From the NCBI GenBank assembly GCA_016714365.1, contig JADJNH010000005.1, forward strand, positions 1,278,501 through 1,342,500: a stretch of DNA of 64,000 bases. The letters run 5' to 3'. The stretch comes from Candidatus Vicinibacter affinis. Lineage in GTDB: Bacteria > Bacteroidota > Bacteroidia > Chitinophagales > Saprospiraceae. The notes beneath the pieces are model-generated. The model did no database searches, was not told the origin of the DNA, and saw only the letters and a program-made list of their open reading frames with translations. Position numbers and translations under genes: made by a program. Below are positions 8,104 to 17,018 of the stretch, one piece after another; the stretch's first letter is position 1, and each line of letters begins with the position of its first letter.

Positions 8104-9480
8104 ATGACTTCCAAAAAAAATATTTTTCTCACTTTGGGACTTACTCTATTGTTGGTATCCTGTCAACAAGACGATTCGAACAAACCGGTGGAGGATGAAG
8201 ATGTATTATTGGGTGGAGCTACCAGTATTGATGGGGCGTTCATCAATATTTTTCAGCAACCTGCCAGCAATCTGAATGAAGTTGAACTCCAGCAGCATTT
8301 ACAGAGTGACATTGCATTTGGAGATCAATTTGTTACCGCACCAAATATCATCAACGGAGGATTGGGACCAGTATTTAATCAGACCTCCTGTGAAAGTTGT
8401 CACGTGTCAAATGGGCGATCACCTTTTCCTTCCGGTGTAAATGATTTGCGAGGTTTATTGTTGCGCCTGAGCATGCCGGGAAAAGGTCCACACAACGAAC
8501 CGCTTCCGGTGCCGGATTTTGGTGGTCAGTTGCAGACCAAAGCAGTGTTTGGTAAATCACCAGAGGCAAAACTGAGCTGGCAGGAAGTCGAAGAAATAAA
8601 AACTTATCTGGATGGAGAAAAGGTGCAATTGAGAAAATTTAATTTTTCATTTGAACAAGCCTACAAAAATATACCGGCAGGAATGCTTTACTCTCCAAGG
8701 ATGGCACCGCCTGTAATTGGTCTTGGATTGCTGGAAGCCATAAGAGAAGAGGATATTGTTGCTCTTTCTGATCCATCTGATCAGGATGGTGATGGAATAT
8801 CCGGAAAACCAAACAGAGTTTGGGATGTTCAAAAACAGGCCTTTGCCACTGGTCGTTTTGGCTGGAAAGCCGGGCAACCAAATTTATTGCAACAGACTGC
8901 TGCAGCCTATAACAATGATATGGGGATCACGAATCCGCTTTTTACAAAAGAAGCCTGCTTCGGGCAGGAACAAGCGGATATCCTTTCTGACGATCCTGAG
9001 ATTGATTTAAAGACGTTGAAGGCAGCCACGTTTTATCCACAGTCTCTGGCTGTACCCAAAAGGAGAAATTGGGCTGATGCAGATGTAAAAAGGGGCAAGG
9101 AGTTATTTTTTAGCATCCGATGTAATTCCTGTCACCAGGCTAAATTCATCACCGGCACTCATCAGGAGTTTGGTTTTTTAAGCCAACAAACGATCTATCC
9201 TTATACCGATCTGTTGTTGCATGACATGGGTGAAGGTCTAGCGGACAACCGTCCGGATTTTGAGGCAGATGGCAGGGAGTGGAAAACACCGGCACTGTGG
9301 GGCATTGGACTTACAAAAACAGTCGGAAATCACAGTCATTTTTTACATGACGGCCGGGCAAGAAATCTGGAGGAAGCCATCATGTGGCATGGTGGTGAAG
9401 CGGAGGCAAGTAAAGAAGCTTTTTCAAAATTAAACAAGAAGGACCGACAGGCTGTTATTAAGTTTCTGGAAAGTCTGTAA
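8104..9480 (+). CDS. Di-heme DUF1111 (thiol oxidoreductase-like) lipoprotein
   Basis: 458 residues with a lipoprotein signal ending LLLVSC. Two haem c attachment motifs are visible: CESCH at residue 96 and CNSCH at residue 340, with the family segments 'FNQTSCESCHVSNGRSP', 'MAPPVIGLGLLEAI' and 'TPALWGIGLT...FLHDGRARNLEEAI'. These match the di-heme oxidoreductase (DUF1111/DHOR) family, exported electron-transfer proteins related to MauG-type cytochromes. Last gene of the porin-imelysin-DHOR unit; together they suggest redox-linked metal handling at the cell surface, which is inference from context. Confidence 0.92.
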   Translation: MTSKKNIFLTLGLTLLLVSCQQDDSNKPVEDEDVLLGGATSIDGAFINIFQQPASNLNEVELQQHLQSDIAFGDQFVTAPNIINGGLGPVFNQTSCESCHVSNGRSPFPSGVNDLRGLLLRLSMPGKGPHNEPLPVPDFGGQLQTKAVFGKSPEAKLSWQEVEEIKTYLDGEKVQLRKFNFSFEQAYKNIPAGMLYSPRMAPPVIGLGLLEAIREEDIVALSDPSDQDGDGISGKPNRVWDVQKQAFATGRFGWKAGQPNLLQQTAAAYNNDMGITNPLFTKEACFGQEQADILSDDPEIDLKTLKAATFYPQSLAVPKRRNWADADVKRGKELFFSIRCNSCHQAKFITGTHQEFGFLSQQTIYPYTDLLLHDMGEGLADNRPDFEADGREWKTPALWGIGLTKTVGNHSHFLHDGRARNLEEAIMWHGGEAEASKEAFSKLNKKDRQAVIKFLESL

Positions 9481-9488
9481 ATCTGCAT

Positions 9489-9496
9489 TAATTTTG
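9489..9496 (+). promoter_or_regulatory. Probable -7 promoter element (TAATTTTG)
   Basis: A perfect match to the Bacteroidota TAnnTTTG element followed by C, 25 bases upstream of the ATG at 9522. It suggests that the M28 peptidase gene has its own promoter rather than depending on the upstream operon. Confidence 0.55.
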
Positions 9497-9521
9497 CATC
9501 CTCATTTAAAAAAAAATATCC

Positions 9522-11747
9522 ATGAGATCAATCATTTTAGTAGCCATCTGTCAGATGATTTTGTTTGCTTTATCTGCACAGGAGAGGCATCTTAGCAATA
9601 TTAAAAAACTTACTTTTGGGGGTGATAATGCGGAGGCATACTTTAGTCCTGATGGCAATCAACTGACCATGCAGGTAACCAACGGTAAATTGGGAGCCTC
9701 TTGCGATCAGATCTATTTACTTGATTTAAAAGAAAATAATCCAACTTCAGAGAGTCTTAAACTGGTGTCAACAGGCAAAGGGAGGACTACCTGTTCTTAT
9801 TTTATGCCAGATGGAAAGCATGTCCTGTATGCATCAACCCACCATCATGGAGCTTCCTGCCCACCATCGCCCAAGCCTAGAAAAGATGGAAAATATTTGT
9901 GGTCAGTTTATCCGGAGTATGATATTTTCATTTCAGACCTGCAGGGTAATGTTGTAAAGCAGCTTACCGATTCACCAGGTTATGATGCTGAAGCGGTCGT
10001 ATCACCTGATGGAAAAAAAATTGCCTTTACTTCTACACGATCAGGTGACCTCGAGTTGTGGACCATGGATGTGGATGGTACCAATCCAAAACAGATCACC
10101 AGTGGACTTGGTTATGATGGTGGATCCTTTTTCTCTCCCGATAGCAAAAAATTAGTTTTCAGAGCATCCAGACCCAAAACAGAAAAAGAAATAAAAGAGT
10201 ACACAGAATTGTTGGCCGAACATTTGGTGGCTCCTACTGAAATGGAAATCTATACTTGTAATGTGGATGGAACGGATCTAAAGCAAATCACCCATTTGGG
10301 AAAAGCGAATTGGGCGCCCTTTTTTCATCCATCCGGGCAAAAAATTATTTTTTCTTCCAATCATCATTCTACCAAAGGGTATGATTTTCAATTATACCTG
10401 ATTGATATCAATGGAGAGCACTTGAAACAAATCACTTATGAGAGCATGTTCAATGCGTTTCCAATGTTTTCACCTGATGGCAAAAAACTGGTTTTCTCCA
10501 GTAATCGCCAACAAGGAGCACCGCGCGAAACCAATGTTTTTATAGCGGATTGGAATGATGGTGATCCAGTAGAAAATGCCGATCAAAAAACAATTTACAA
10601 ACACATCGAATACTTAGCCTCCGATAAACTTCAGGGAAGGCTCACCGGATCAAAGGGAGAAAAATTGGCCGCTAAATACATCAGCAAAGAGTACAAAAAA
10701 TATGGCCTACTGCCGTATGATAAAAAATCGTACACTCAGCCATTTTCCTATAAGTACAATCCGAATCCTCACGGCACGGAAGATAAAGGGGTTTCTCAGA
10801 TGAATGGACATAACGTTGTAGGATACCTTGACAATGGAGCCAGTAAAACAATTGTGGTAGGTGCCCATTATGATCATCTTGGATTGAACCAGCATCACAA
10901 TTCCACTTCACCAAATTCCGAAGGTCAAATTCACAATGGTGCAGATGACAATGCCTCAGGAGTTTCAGGATTGTTGGAGTTGGCAAGAATGTTCAGTACA
11001 AACCGCGCTAAAGAAAAATGCAATTTTGTTTTTGTGGCATTTTCCGGAGAAGAAGATGGATTGAAAGGGTCAAAGGCATTTGCTGAAACAGTACAAGCTA
11101 AATATCCGAATGTGGTTGCCATGATTAACATGGATATGATTGGAAGACTGGACAGCATGAAGGCACTTGTAGTTGGAGGAGTGGGGACCAGTCCTGAGTT
11201 TACAGATCTTGCACAGCGCTTCAAGCCGGCTGGGTTTAACATTACTCTGGACAGCAGTGGTATCGGTCCTACCGACCATACTTCTTTTTATCTGAAAGAC
11301 ATTCCGGTGCTGAACTTTTTTACAGGAACACACAAGGATTACCATAAGCCTACTGATGATGTAGAAAAGATTAAGATCAAAGAGGAAATGATCATCGTAG
11401 ACTACATCTTTAATTTGGCGCAACAACTTTCAGATATGGACAAAATTCCATTTACCAAAACAAAATCAACTACAACCAAAGCAGTACCTGCTTATAAAGT
11501 ATCTCTTGGTATTATGCCGGATTATACTGACTACGGAGATGGACTTCATGTAGAGGCAGTCATGGACAACAGGCCTGCACAAATTGCAGGACTCAAGGAC
11601 AAAGACATCATTACCAAAATAGGTGACTGTGCAATCAAAGACGTCTATGGCTACATGGAATGTTTGTCAAAGTTTAAATCCGGTGATGAGGTAACCATTA
11701 CCTACAAGCGTGATGGTCAGATCCAAACCTCCAAAGTAAAGTTTTAA
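9522..11747 (+). CDS. Secreted TolB-propeller / M28 aminopeptidase / PDZ protein
   Basis: 741 residues. Order of parts: signal peptide (about 1-19), a TolB-like PD40 beta-propeller (about 25-345; repeated 'FSPDGKKLVFSS'-type blades), an M28 zinc peptidase (about 360-640) and a PDZ domain (about 660-741; 'AVMDNRPAQIAGLKDKDIITKIG'). The M28 metal ligands and catalytic residues are visible: His in GAHYDHLG (residue 449), Asp in NGADDNASG, Glu-Glu in FSGEEDG, Asp in NMDMIGR and His in GTHKDYHKPTD. It should remove N-terminal residues from peptides in the periplasm or outside. The propeller-peptidase-PDZ combination is seen in other Bacteroidota. Confidence 0.93.
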   Translation: MRSIILVAICQMILFALSAQERHLSNIKKLTFGGDNAEAYFSPDGNQLTMQVTNGKLGASCDQIYLLDLKENNPTSESLKLVSTGKGRTTCSYFMPDGKHVLYASTHHHGASCPPSPKPRKDGKYLWSVYPEYDIFISDLQGNVVKQLTDSPGYDAEAVVSPDGKKIAFTSTRSGDLELWTMDVDGTNPKQITSGLGYDGGSFFSPDSKKLVFRASRPKTEKEIKEYTELLAEHLVAPTEMEIYTCNVDGTDLKQITHLGKANWAPFFHPSGQKIIFSSNHHSTKGYDFQLYLIDINGEHLKQITYESMFNAFPMFSPDGKKLVFSSNRQQGAPRETNVFIADWNDGDPVENADQKTIYKHIEYLASDKLQGRLTGSKGEKLAAKYISKEYKKYGLLPYDKKSYTQPFSYKYNPNPHGTEDKGVSQMNGHNVVGYLDNGASKTIVVGAHYDHLGLNQHHNSTSPNSEGQIHNGADDNASGVSGLLELARMFSTNRAKEKCNFVFVAFSGEEDGLKGSKAFAETVQAKYPNVVAMINMDMIGRLDSMKALVVGGVGTSPEFTDLAQRFKPAGFNITLDSSGIGPTDHTSFYLKDIPVLNFFTGTHKDYHKPTDDVEKIKIKEEMIIVDYIFNLAQQLSDMDKIPFTKTKSTTTKAVPAYKVSLGIMPDYTDYGDGLHVEAVMDNRPAQIAGLKDKDIITKIGDCAIKDVYGYMECLSKFKSGDEVTITYKRDGQIQTSKVKF

Positions 11748-11760
11748 ATCAGAGGAGGGA

Positions 11761-11781
11761 AAGCCACCATCGCGGTGGCTT
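11761..11781 (+). terminator. Short GC-rich hairpin after the M28 peptidase gene
   Basis: A perfect eight-base stem (aagccacc / ggtggctt) with a five-base loop lies 14 bases after the stop codon. No T-tract follows on the + strand, so termination is likely but weakly supported. Confidence 0.5.
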
Positions 11782-11913
11782 GAATTTGATTGGTAGTTCA
11801 AATTTATTTTCATTTTTGGGTATCATGATTGTTGTCATGAACTGACTTGATTTGTATTTCGAATTTCTTTCCTGGAGGGTGTTATATTACGTTTTTATCT
11901 AAAAAAAACAAGT

Positions 11914-14025
11914 ATGAAAAACACTTTGCGTGTTAAATTGGTATTTCCGATTTTGTTGGCGGTATTTTTTCAGATTTCATGTGATGAAGATGAACCTGCA
12001 GGGCCGATTACAGATGGCAAAATCAAAACGGAAGAGCCACAGAAATGGCTTGACCAGACAGTGACTTCCTCTGGAGGTGTTTTGAGAGTTAATGAGCAAG
12101 CCTCCGGGGTGGAAGGTATGGAAATCGAAGTTAAATCCGGTGCTTATTCTGAGTCGAGAAAGTTCACCATAAGCACAGCGAAGGTTACCGGTCACGAGTT
12201 TGGTGAACGCTTCAGTCCTGCCTCTCCGTTGATACATATTGAGAATGAAGGAGGGTATTCGGATGAACCAATGTTGGTCAGGATTCCTTACACTCCAGAT
12301 CCTGGTAAATTTACCATGCCGGTTATGTATGATCCTGTAACAGGTCAGTTGGAGGGCTTTCCTCCCGTAAGTTATGAAGGTAATTTTATTACCATTGCAA
12401 CACGACATTTTGATTTGACTTCCGTAATCAATACCTCACTTCCAAGAACCGGTAAGTATGTCGAAATCATACTGACCTCAATGGATACCCAGTATCTTCA
12501 TTCATTGGAATTAAATACCGGATTCGTGCCCGGGGTGGATGATTGGGAGTATACCAATTTTGGTACGATGGAGAATCCAGGGGGAATCTGTGCTGGTATG
12601 AGTACAACGGCCATGTGGTATTACGATTTTAGAAAAAAGCAAGAGGGTCAATTGTACGGAAAGTTTGATGCAGTAACAGAGGTAGATCCTTTTGGTAGAG
12701 ATGCTTTTTGGTTTGACAACACACAGGGAATCTTATTTGCATCCCGTGTCCAGAGTTTGTATATAACCAATCTCAATACACCTTCCGGGCAATCCAGTTT
12801 TTATGAGCATTTTGTACCGATCGTTGCAAATCCTTTGGCACAATTTCGTTCATTTGCCTATATGATGGTTTTGACTGGTCAACCGCAATATATATCTGTA
12901 CACAATCAGTCCGGGTCGCATGCTTTAGTTGTATATGGAATCAGTCAGGGAAAATTAAAAGTGTCAGATCCAAACTGGCCAACCCAAAAGGATCGGGAAA
13001 TTGTTTTTGATTTTGTGCAAAACAAATTCATGCCTTATTTGGGTTTTGTGCAGGCAGACGGAACACAGTTCTCTTTTACTAAATTTTATTATTGCGCAAG
13101 GTCGGCCATTATTGACTACAACAATATGAATACGCTGTATGCGAATACCCTTGGTAAAAAAAGCACGAAAGGGATTGGATGTTTTCCAAACTATCAGCTT
13201 CAACTAAAAGATGAAAATACTTATGTTGATTGGCCAGATCAATGGAGTACTAACAGTGATACACTTCGCTGGAAGTTAGACAATCCTCAGGGAGATCTTT
13301 TAAAAATGAATATCTATGATGATCAGGGAAAATTATGGTCCTTTGGGGATGTTGGATTTCAATTGTTGAATCAAGGTGAAAAAACATTAGGGGTTTATAT
13401 TCAGGATTTGGCAGGAAAGGATTGTAAAGGTGTGAATGTGAATCCATCCTGGGAGTGGAGTGATTTCAGATGGGTAAAAGTGAATTATCAATTTGAATTT
13501 ATTAAATTTTTATCCGGTTTAACAGTGCCTGTAACGGCTGAAATATATGGATTTGCCGGTAATTTTAAATTGACCAATGCAAAAGGAGATGTGAGGACAG
13601 AGGTGGTGGAAGCCGGACTGTACAATCCATCATTTTATGATTGGAAAGATGTAGATGCAAAATTGAAATGGACAGGTCTTTCTTTTGTTTCAGAAAAAGG
13701 AAAGTATGTTCAAATCGAAGGAAAAGTATCTCCGGATGGAAAACTTATTGAGTGGCTGACCATCGATTATAAGGGCCTTTTAGACGAAGATTTCAATTTT
13801 AGAGTGGTTAATATTCCCTTGAAAGAATTTAGAAATCTTGCAGTTCCACATGGATCTTATGCACTTTATGAATTGAGAACTGCACTAAAAATCAGTCCGC
13901 AAATCAGTCAACTTGTAATTAAGGGATTGGATGCCAACACCGGAGACAGGTATGAGTTTCTGAGCATTGATAATTGGTCTTCGAATGATGATTCCAATGT
14001 GATTCGGATAAGTTTTACAAATTGA
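11914..14025 (+). CDS. Large lipoprotein with papain-like (C39-type) catalytic arrangement
   Basis: 703 residues with a lipoprotein signal (lipidated Cys in FFQISC). The N-terminal part (about 45-175) has the 'SSGGVLRV...GMEIEVKSGAYSES' pattern of ZU5-like surface domains. The centre contains a papain/C39-like triad candidate: Cys226 in GGICAGMSTTAMWYY, His336 in SGSHALVVYGI and Asp352 in KVSDPNWP, in the right order and spacing. The rest (about 430-703) is beta-rich and not recognised. A surface cysteine peptidase or peptide-bond-forming enzyme is a fair guess, unproven. It has its own upstream gap and no operon partner. Confidence 0.75.
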   Translation: MKNTLRVKLVFPILLAVFFQISCDEDEPAGPITDGKIKTEEPQKWLDQTVTSSGGVLRVNEQASGVEGMEIEVKSGAYSESRKFTISTAKVTGHEFGERFSPASPLIHIENEGGYSDEPMLVRIPYTPDPGKFTMPVMYDPVTGQLEGFPPVSYEGNFITIATRHFDLTSVINTSLPRTGKYVEIILTSMDTQYLHSLELNTGFVPGVDDWEYTNFGTMENPGGICAGMSTTAMWYYDFRKKQEGQLYGKFDAVTEVDPFGRDAFWFDNTQGILFASRVQSLYITNLNTPSGQSSFYEHFVPIVANPLAQFRSFAYMMVLTGQPQYISVHNQSGSHALVVYGISQGKLKVSDPNWPTQKDREIVFDFVQNKFMPYLGFVQADGTQFSFTKFYYCARSAIIDYNNMNTLYANTLGKKSTKGIGCFPNYQLQLKDENTYVDWPDQWSTNSDTLRWKLDNPQGDLLKMNIYDDQGKLWSFGDVGFQLLNQGEKTLGVYIQDLAGKDCKGVNVNPSWEWSDFRWVKVNYQFEFIKFLSGLTVPVTAEIYGFAGNFKLTNAKGDVRTEVVEAGLYNPSFYDWKDVDAKLKWTGLSFVSEKGKYVQIEGKVSPDGKLIEWLTIDYKGLLDEDFNFRVVNIPLKEFRNLAVPHGSYALYELRTALKISPQISQLVIKGLDANTGDRYEFLSIDNWSSNDDSNVIRISFTN

Positions 14026-14644
14026 GCATTTGAAAGAGTATTAGGAACTTGAACTTTCTGAGAATATGAATGGTTTTTAAACCGGATGTTGTATTTATTT
14101 TTTTTGATTGCATTCTTGATGAATTGCAAATATTTTTAAGGGTCAAGTCAAAAATATGGGGAGAAACCAGTTTTGCGGACCCCCGTTAATCACTAAAATT
14201 GTCCTAAATTCCATCCTATTATCTTTGTTCTTTTTTGTCTTAATACAAAAAAGAACCAAAAAAAATCAAGGCTGTTTTCATTTCTTAACGCTAAAACTGA
14301 TCTAAAAAACTAAACAAAATAAACTCGCCCTAAGCAACAATAATAGCTCTAGGCCTTACTGTCATAAATTTATTAGCTTATCTGCATGCGAGCTCAAACA
14401 GTATTTTGTTTTTAACGCTTTTTAAATCAGTTTTAGCTAAAATGAAAAAGGCCGATCTGAATTTCTCATTCGATAACTATATGAGGTATCGGAATCTAAT
14501 CAATACAGCTACAAAAGATGTTTGATTTCTACTTAATCCCCATAAAATTTACCGGACTCATTTTTAATCGCATGTAATTAGAGAGGATGTACTGTTGCTG
14601 GAAATATGAGGAAAATAAAAGGCGCTTTCCATTTTAAAAAATAT
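14026..14644. other. Intergenic region holding a repeat element
   Basis: About 620 bases between convergent genes. No gene is recognisable. The main content is the inverted-repeat element at 14240-14465. Confidence 0.6.
14240..14465. repeat. Inverted-repeat intergenic element
   Basis: The inner arms 14290-14308 and 14419-14437 match in 18 of 19 positions when one is reverse-complemented (core GCTAAAACTGAT / ATCAGTTTTAGC). Outside them a second, weaker pairing continues (AAGGCTGTTTTCATTT against AAATGAAAAAGGCC). The result is a roughly 225-bp structure with an AT-rich centre and no ORF, resembling a miniature inverted-repeat or extragenic palindromic element. Only one copy is in this window. 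Confidence 0.55.
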
Positions 14645-15988
14645 TTACAACAGCCACCAAAAAGCTGGTGCAACTGTGTAGCGTAGGAAGTTTGTCTTTG
14701 CACACAACCAGAGGGAAGGTTTAGGAAATTTTTTATTCGGATGAGAAATTGGTTTGTTATTGGATCCTATTTGGAGGGAGTTTTCCAGTCTGCTTTCCCA
14801 AACATCTATATGACGTTTGACTGCTTTTTTGTCTTTTGTCCAGACCGCTACTTCTGTGTTGTAACGCACAGAAGGCAGATGAATGTTGTAGCTGCCCACT
14901 ACCAGCATCTGACTGTCTACGAGCATGGTTTTGCCATGAAATCTTAAATGACCCTGGAATTCCCAGATTTCAATTCCATCGCTTAATATTTTATTGCGCC
15001 TGTGTCGATATCCTGCATACCGAATGGGGAGATCGTTGGTCATCATGGAGGTGGTAAACAGACAGATTCTAACACCCCTATTACTGGCGTCGCAAAGTGC
15101 ATCAGTCCATCTTTTGGTAGGGATGAAATAAGGATTCTCGATGAAGATTACATGCTTTGCATTTTTAACCATTTCAATCAGCGCAGAAGTACTGCCTTCA
15201 TCCTTAATATCTGTTTTGTAATATTTTTTACCCCTTTTAATAAAAAAATCATCGTGAATAAATCCCACATCAGACGCATTCATCTGATATCCTTTTCTCC
15301 AATTTCTACTTGAGTCCAGACGAATGCCAAACTTTTCTCTGATCTCTGTTTTATAGGATACCAGTTTTTTTAAATGTCTGGCTTGTCTTTGAGGTTTAAC
15401 TGTCGGTGCTGCAAAAGGTGAGGATAATTTTTCGTCTGCCCAAAGGGAATAAAAATGAAAACGGGCTTCAAGTAATACACTGTCTGCATTGGTCAGCAAG
15501 TCGTAATCTATCAGGTTAAATTTTTTAGACATTCCGTAATATGGATCCTGAATATTTCTCCCTCCTACAATTAAAAACTCACCATCCGTAATGAGCATTT
15601 TTTCGTGCAAGCCGTGATAGAGTCTTTCTATTCCTTTGTTCTTAAGGTCGAAGCGATGAAGTTCTACACCACTTTTTTCCAGCAATGCCCTCATGGGCGC
15701 AGATATCTTGGATCCATTTTTATCCATCAGTATTCTTACCAGAACGCCTCTTTCCTTTGAAGCCTCCGCCAATAAATTAAGAAGGATACTCCCACTTAAA
15801 TCATCCACAATAATAAAATAGGAAAGTAAAATTTCTTTCTTGGCTTGTCGAATCAAGTCAACACGGCATTGAAGTGCATCTTTTGGTTCATAAAGTACAC
15901 GGACAAAATGCTTGTCCTCCTGACCAGTGACAAAAGTCTGGAAGAGGGTAATAAGTAGTGTAAAAAAAATATATCTGAAATGTATCAA
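14645..15988 (-). CDS. Secreted phospholipase-D-family protein (two HKD motifs)
   Basis: 447 residues with a signal peptide (MIHFRYIFFTLLITLFQTFVTGQ). Two HxKx4D motifs define the PLD superfamily: HEKMLITD at residue 128 with GGRNI following, and HGKTMLVD at residue 351 with GSYNI following. Both motifs are intact, so an active phosphodiesterase or phosphatidyltransferase like cardiolipin synthase is expected, but export to the periplasm argues against ordinary cytoplasmic-side cardiolipin synthesis. Stands alone on the minus strand. Confidence 0.9.
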   Translation of the reverse strand: MIHFRYIFFTLLITLFQTFVTGQEDKHFVRVLYEPKDALQCRVDLIRQAKKEILLSYFIIVDDLSGSILLNLLAEASKERGVLVRILMDKNGSKISAPMRALLEKSGVELHRFDLKNKGIERLYHGLHEKMLITDGEFLIVGGRNIQDPYYGMSKKFNLIDYDLLTNADSVLLEARFHFYSLWADEKLSSPFAAPTVKPQRQARHLKKLVSYKTEIREKFGIRLDSSRNWRKGYQMNASDVGFIHDDFFIKRGKKYYKTDIKDEGSTSALIEMVKNAKHVIFIENPYFIPTKRWTDALCDASNRGVRICLFTTSMMTNDLPIRYAGYRHRRNKILSDGIEIWEFQGHLRFHGKTMLVDSQMLVVGSYNIHLPSVRYNTEVAVWTKDKKAVKRHIDVWESRLENSLQIGSNNKPISHPNKKFPKPSLWLCAKTNFLRYTVAPAFWWLL

Positions 15989-16271
15989 TACTGATTGTGT
16001 TTTTTAGGTATTTGTAAAGCTACACAATATTTGACAAACTCTGAAGCTATAAATCTTGCTTTTGAAATTTATCTTCTTGTATGTCGGATTAATTGAATCC
16101 AATTTTTGATTTGAATGATTCAGAAGTAATTGATTACACTGGTTTGTTAAAATTTATTTTGAGAATATGGGTGATTATTGTCATGCCAATTAATTATAAT
16201 AATTAATTGAATTGTTCCGATAATTTTATATTATTGTAGTTTGTATAATTGTACAAGTAAAATATTTAACA

Positions 16272-17018
16272 ATGTGTAGGATTATATTCATCATTTTTGG
16301 TTCATTTTTATTTTGTACTAAAATTTTATCACAAGATGCTCTTGAAATTGTAAGAAGGTCTGAAGATCGGGCAAAAGGGAAGACCTCAGTTGCAGAAATG
16401 AGTATTCAGACCATCAGACCTGAATGGAAGAGAGATCTCAAATTAAAAACCTGGACACTTGGAAATGATTTTGTGGTCATCTTAATTCAAAGTCCCATTA
16501 AGGAGAGGGGCATAGCCTTCCTTAAGAGAAAGAAAGAAATATGGAACTGGGTACCATCGATTGAAAGATCCATTAAATTGCCACCTTCGATGATGTCTCA
16601 GAGTTGGATGGGGACCGATTTTACCAATGATGATTTGGTTAAAGAGTCTTCTACTGTGCAGGATTACCGCCACAGTATGACAAAAGATACACAAATCATG
16701 GGAAGGAGTTGTTATCAGATCAGACTTGATCCGAAACCGGAGGCAGCAGTAATTTGGGGAAAAATATTATTGTGCATCGATAAGAAGGATTATTTGTTGA
16801 TGAAGGCAGAATATTTTGATGAAGACAATCAATTGGTAAATACCATGAATACTACTGAGATCGGTATGCTTGGTGGAAGGATTTTACCCTTGCGCATCGA
16901 ATTGATTCCAAGGGACAAAAAAGGACACAAAACGATTATGGAATATCACAAGATTATTTTTGATAAACCCATCGCTGAAAAATTCTTTTCCGTTCAGCAA
17001 CTCAGCAAACTGAAATGA
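16272..17018 (+). CDS. LolA-like outer-membrane-lipoprotein-sorting-type protein
   Basis: 248 residues with a signal peptide (to about residue 21, FCTKILSQ). The pattern 'RSEDRAKGKTSVAEMSIQTIRPEWKRDLKLKTW', the 'ERGIAFLKRKKEIWNWVPSIERSIKLPPSMMSQSWMGTDFTNDDLVKES' core (seen in pieces) is typical of periplasmic LolA-like carriers with a half-barrel fold that bind a lipid or lipidated cargo. It is the first gene of a five-gene operon and its TGA overlaps the next ATG by four bases (ATGA). Partnering with FtsX-type permeases and an ATPase supports carrier function, with unknown cargo. Confidence 0.87.
   Translation: MCRIIFIIFGSFLFCTKILSQDALEIVRRSEDRAKGKTSVAEMSIQTIRPEWKRDLKLKTWTLGNDFVVILIQSPIKERGIAFLKRKKEIWNWVPSIERSIKLPPSMMSQSWMGTDFTNDDLVKESSTVQDYRHSMTKDTQIMGRSCYQIRLDPKPEAAVIWGKILLCIDKKDYLLMKAEYFDEDNQLVNTMNTTEIGMLGGRILPLRIELIPRDKKGHKTIMEYHKIIFDKPIAEKFFSVQQLSKLK

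Noticed and set aside
10681..11426. Several minus-strand frames over the M28 peptidase gene
   Set aside because: They lie wholly within a well supported gene with intact catalytic motifs and have no recognisable features.
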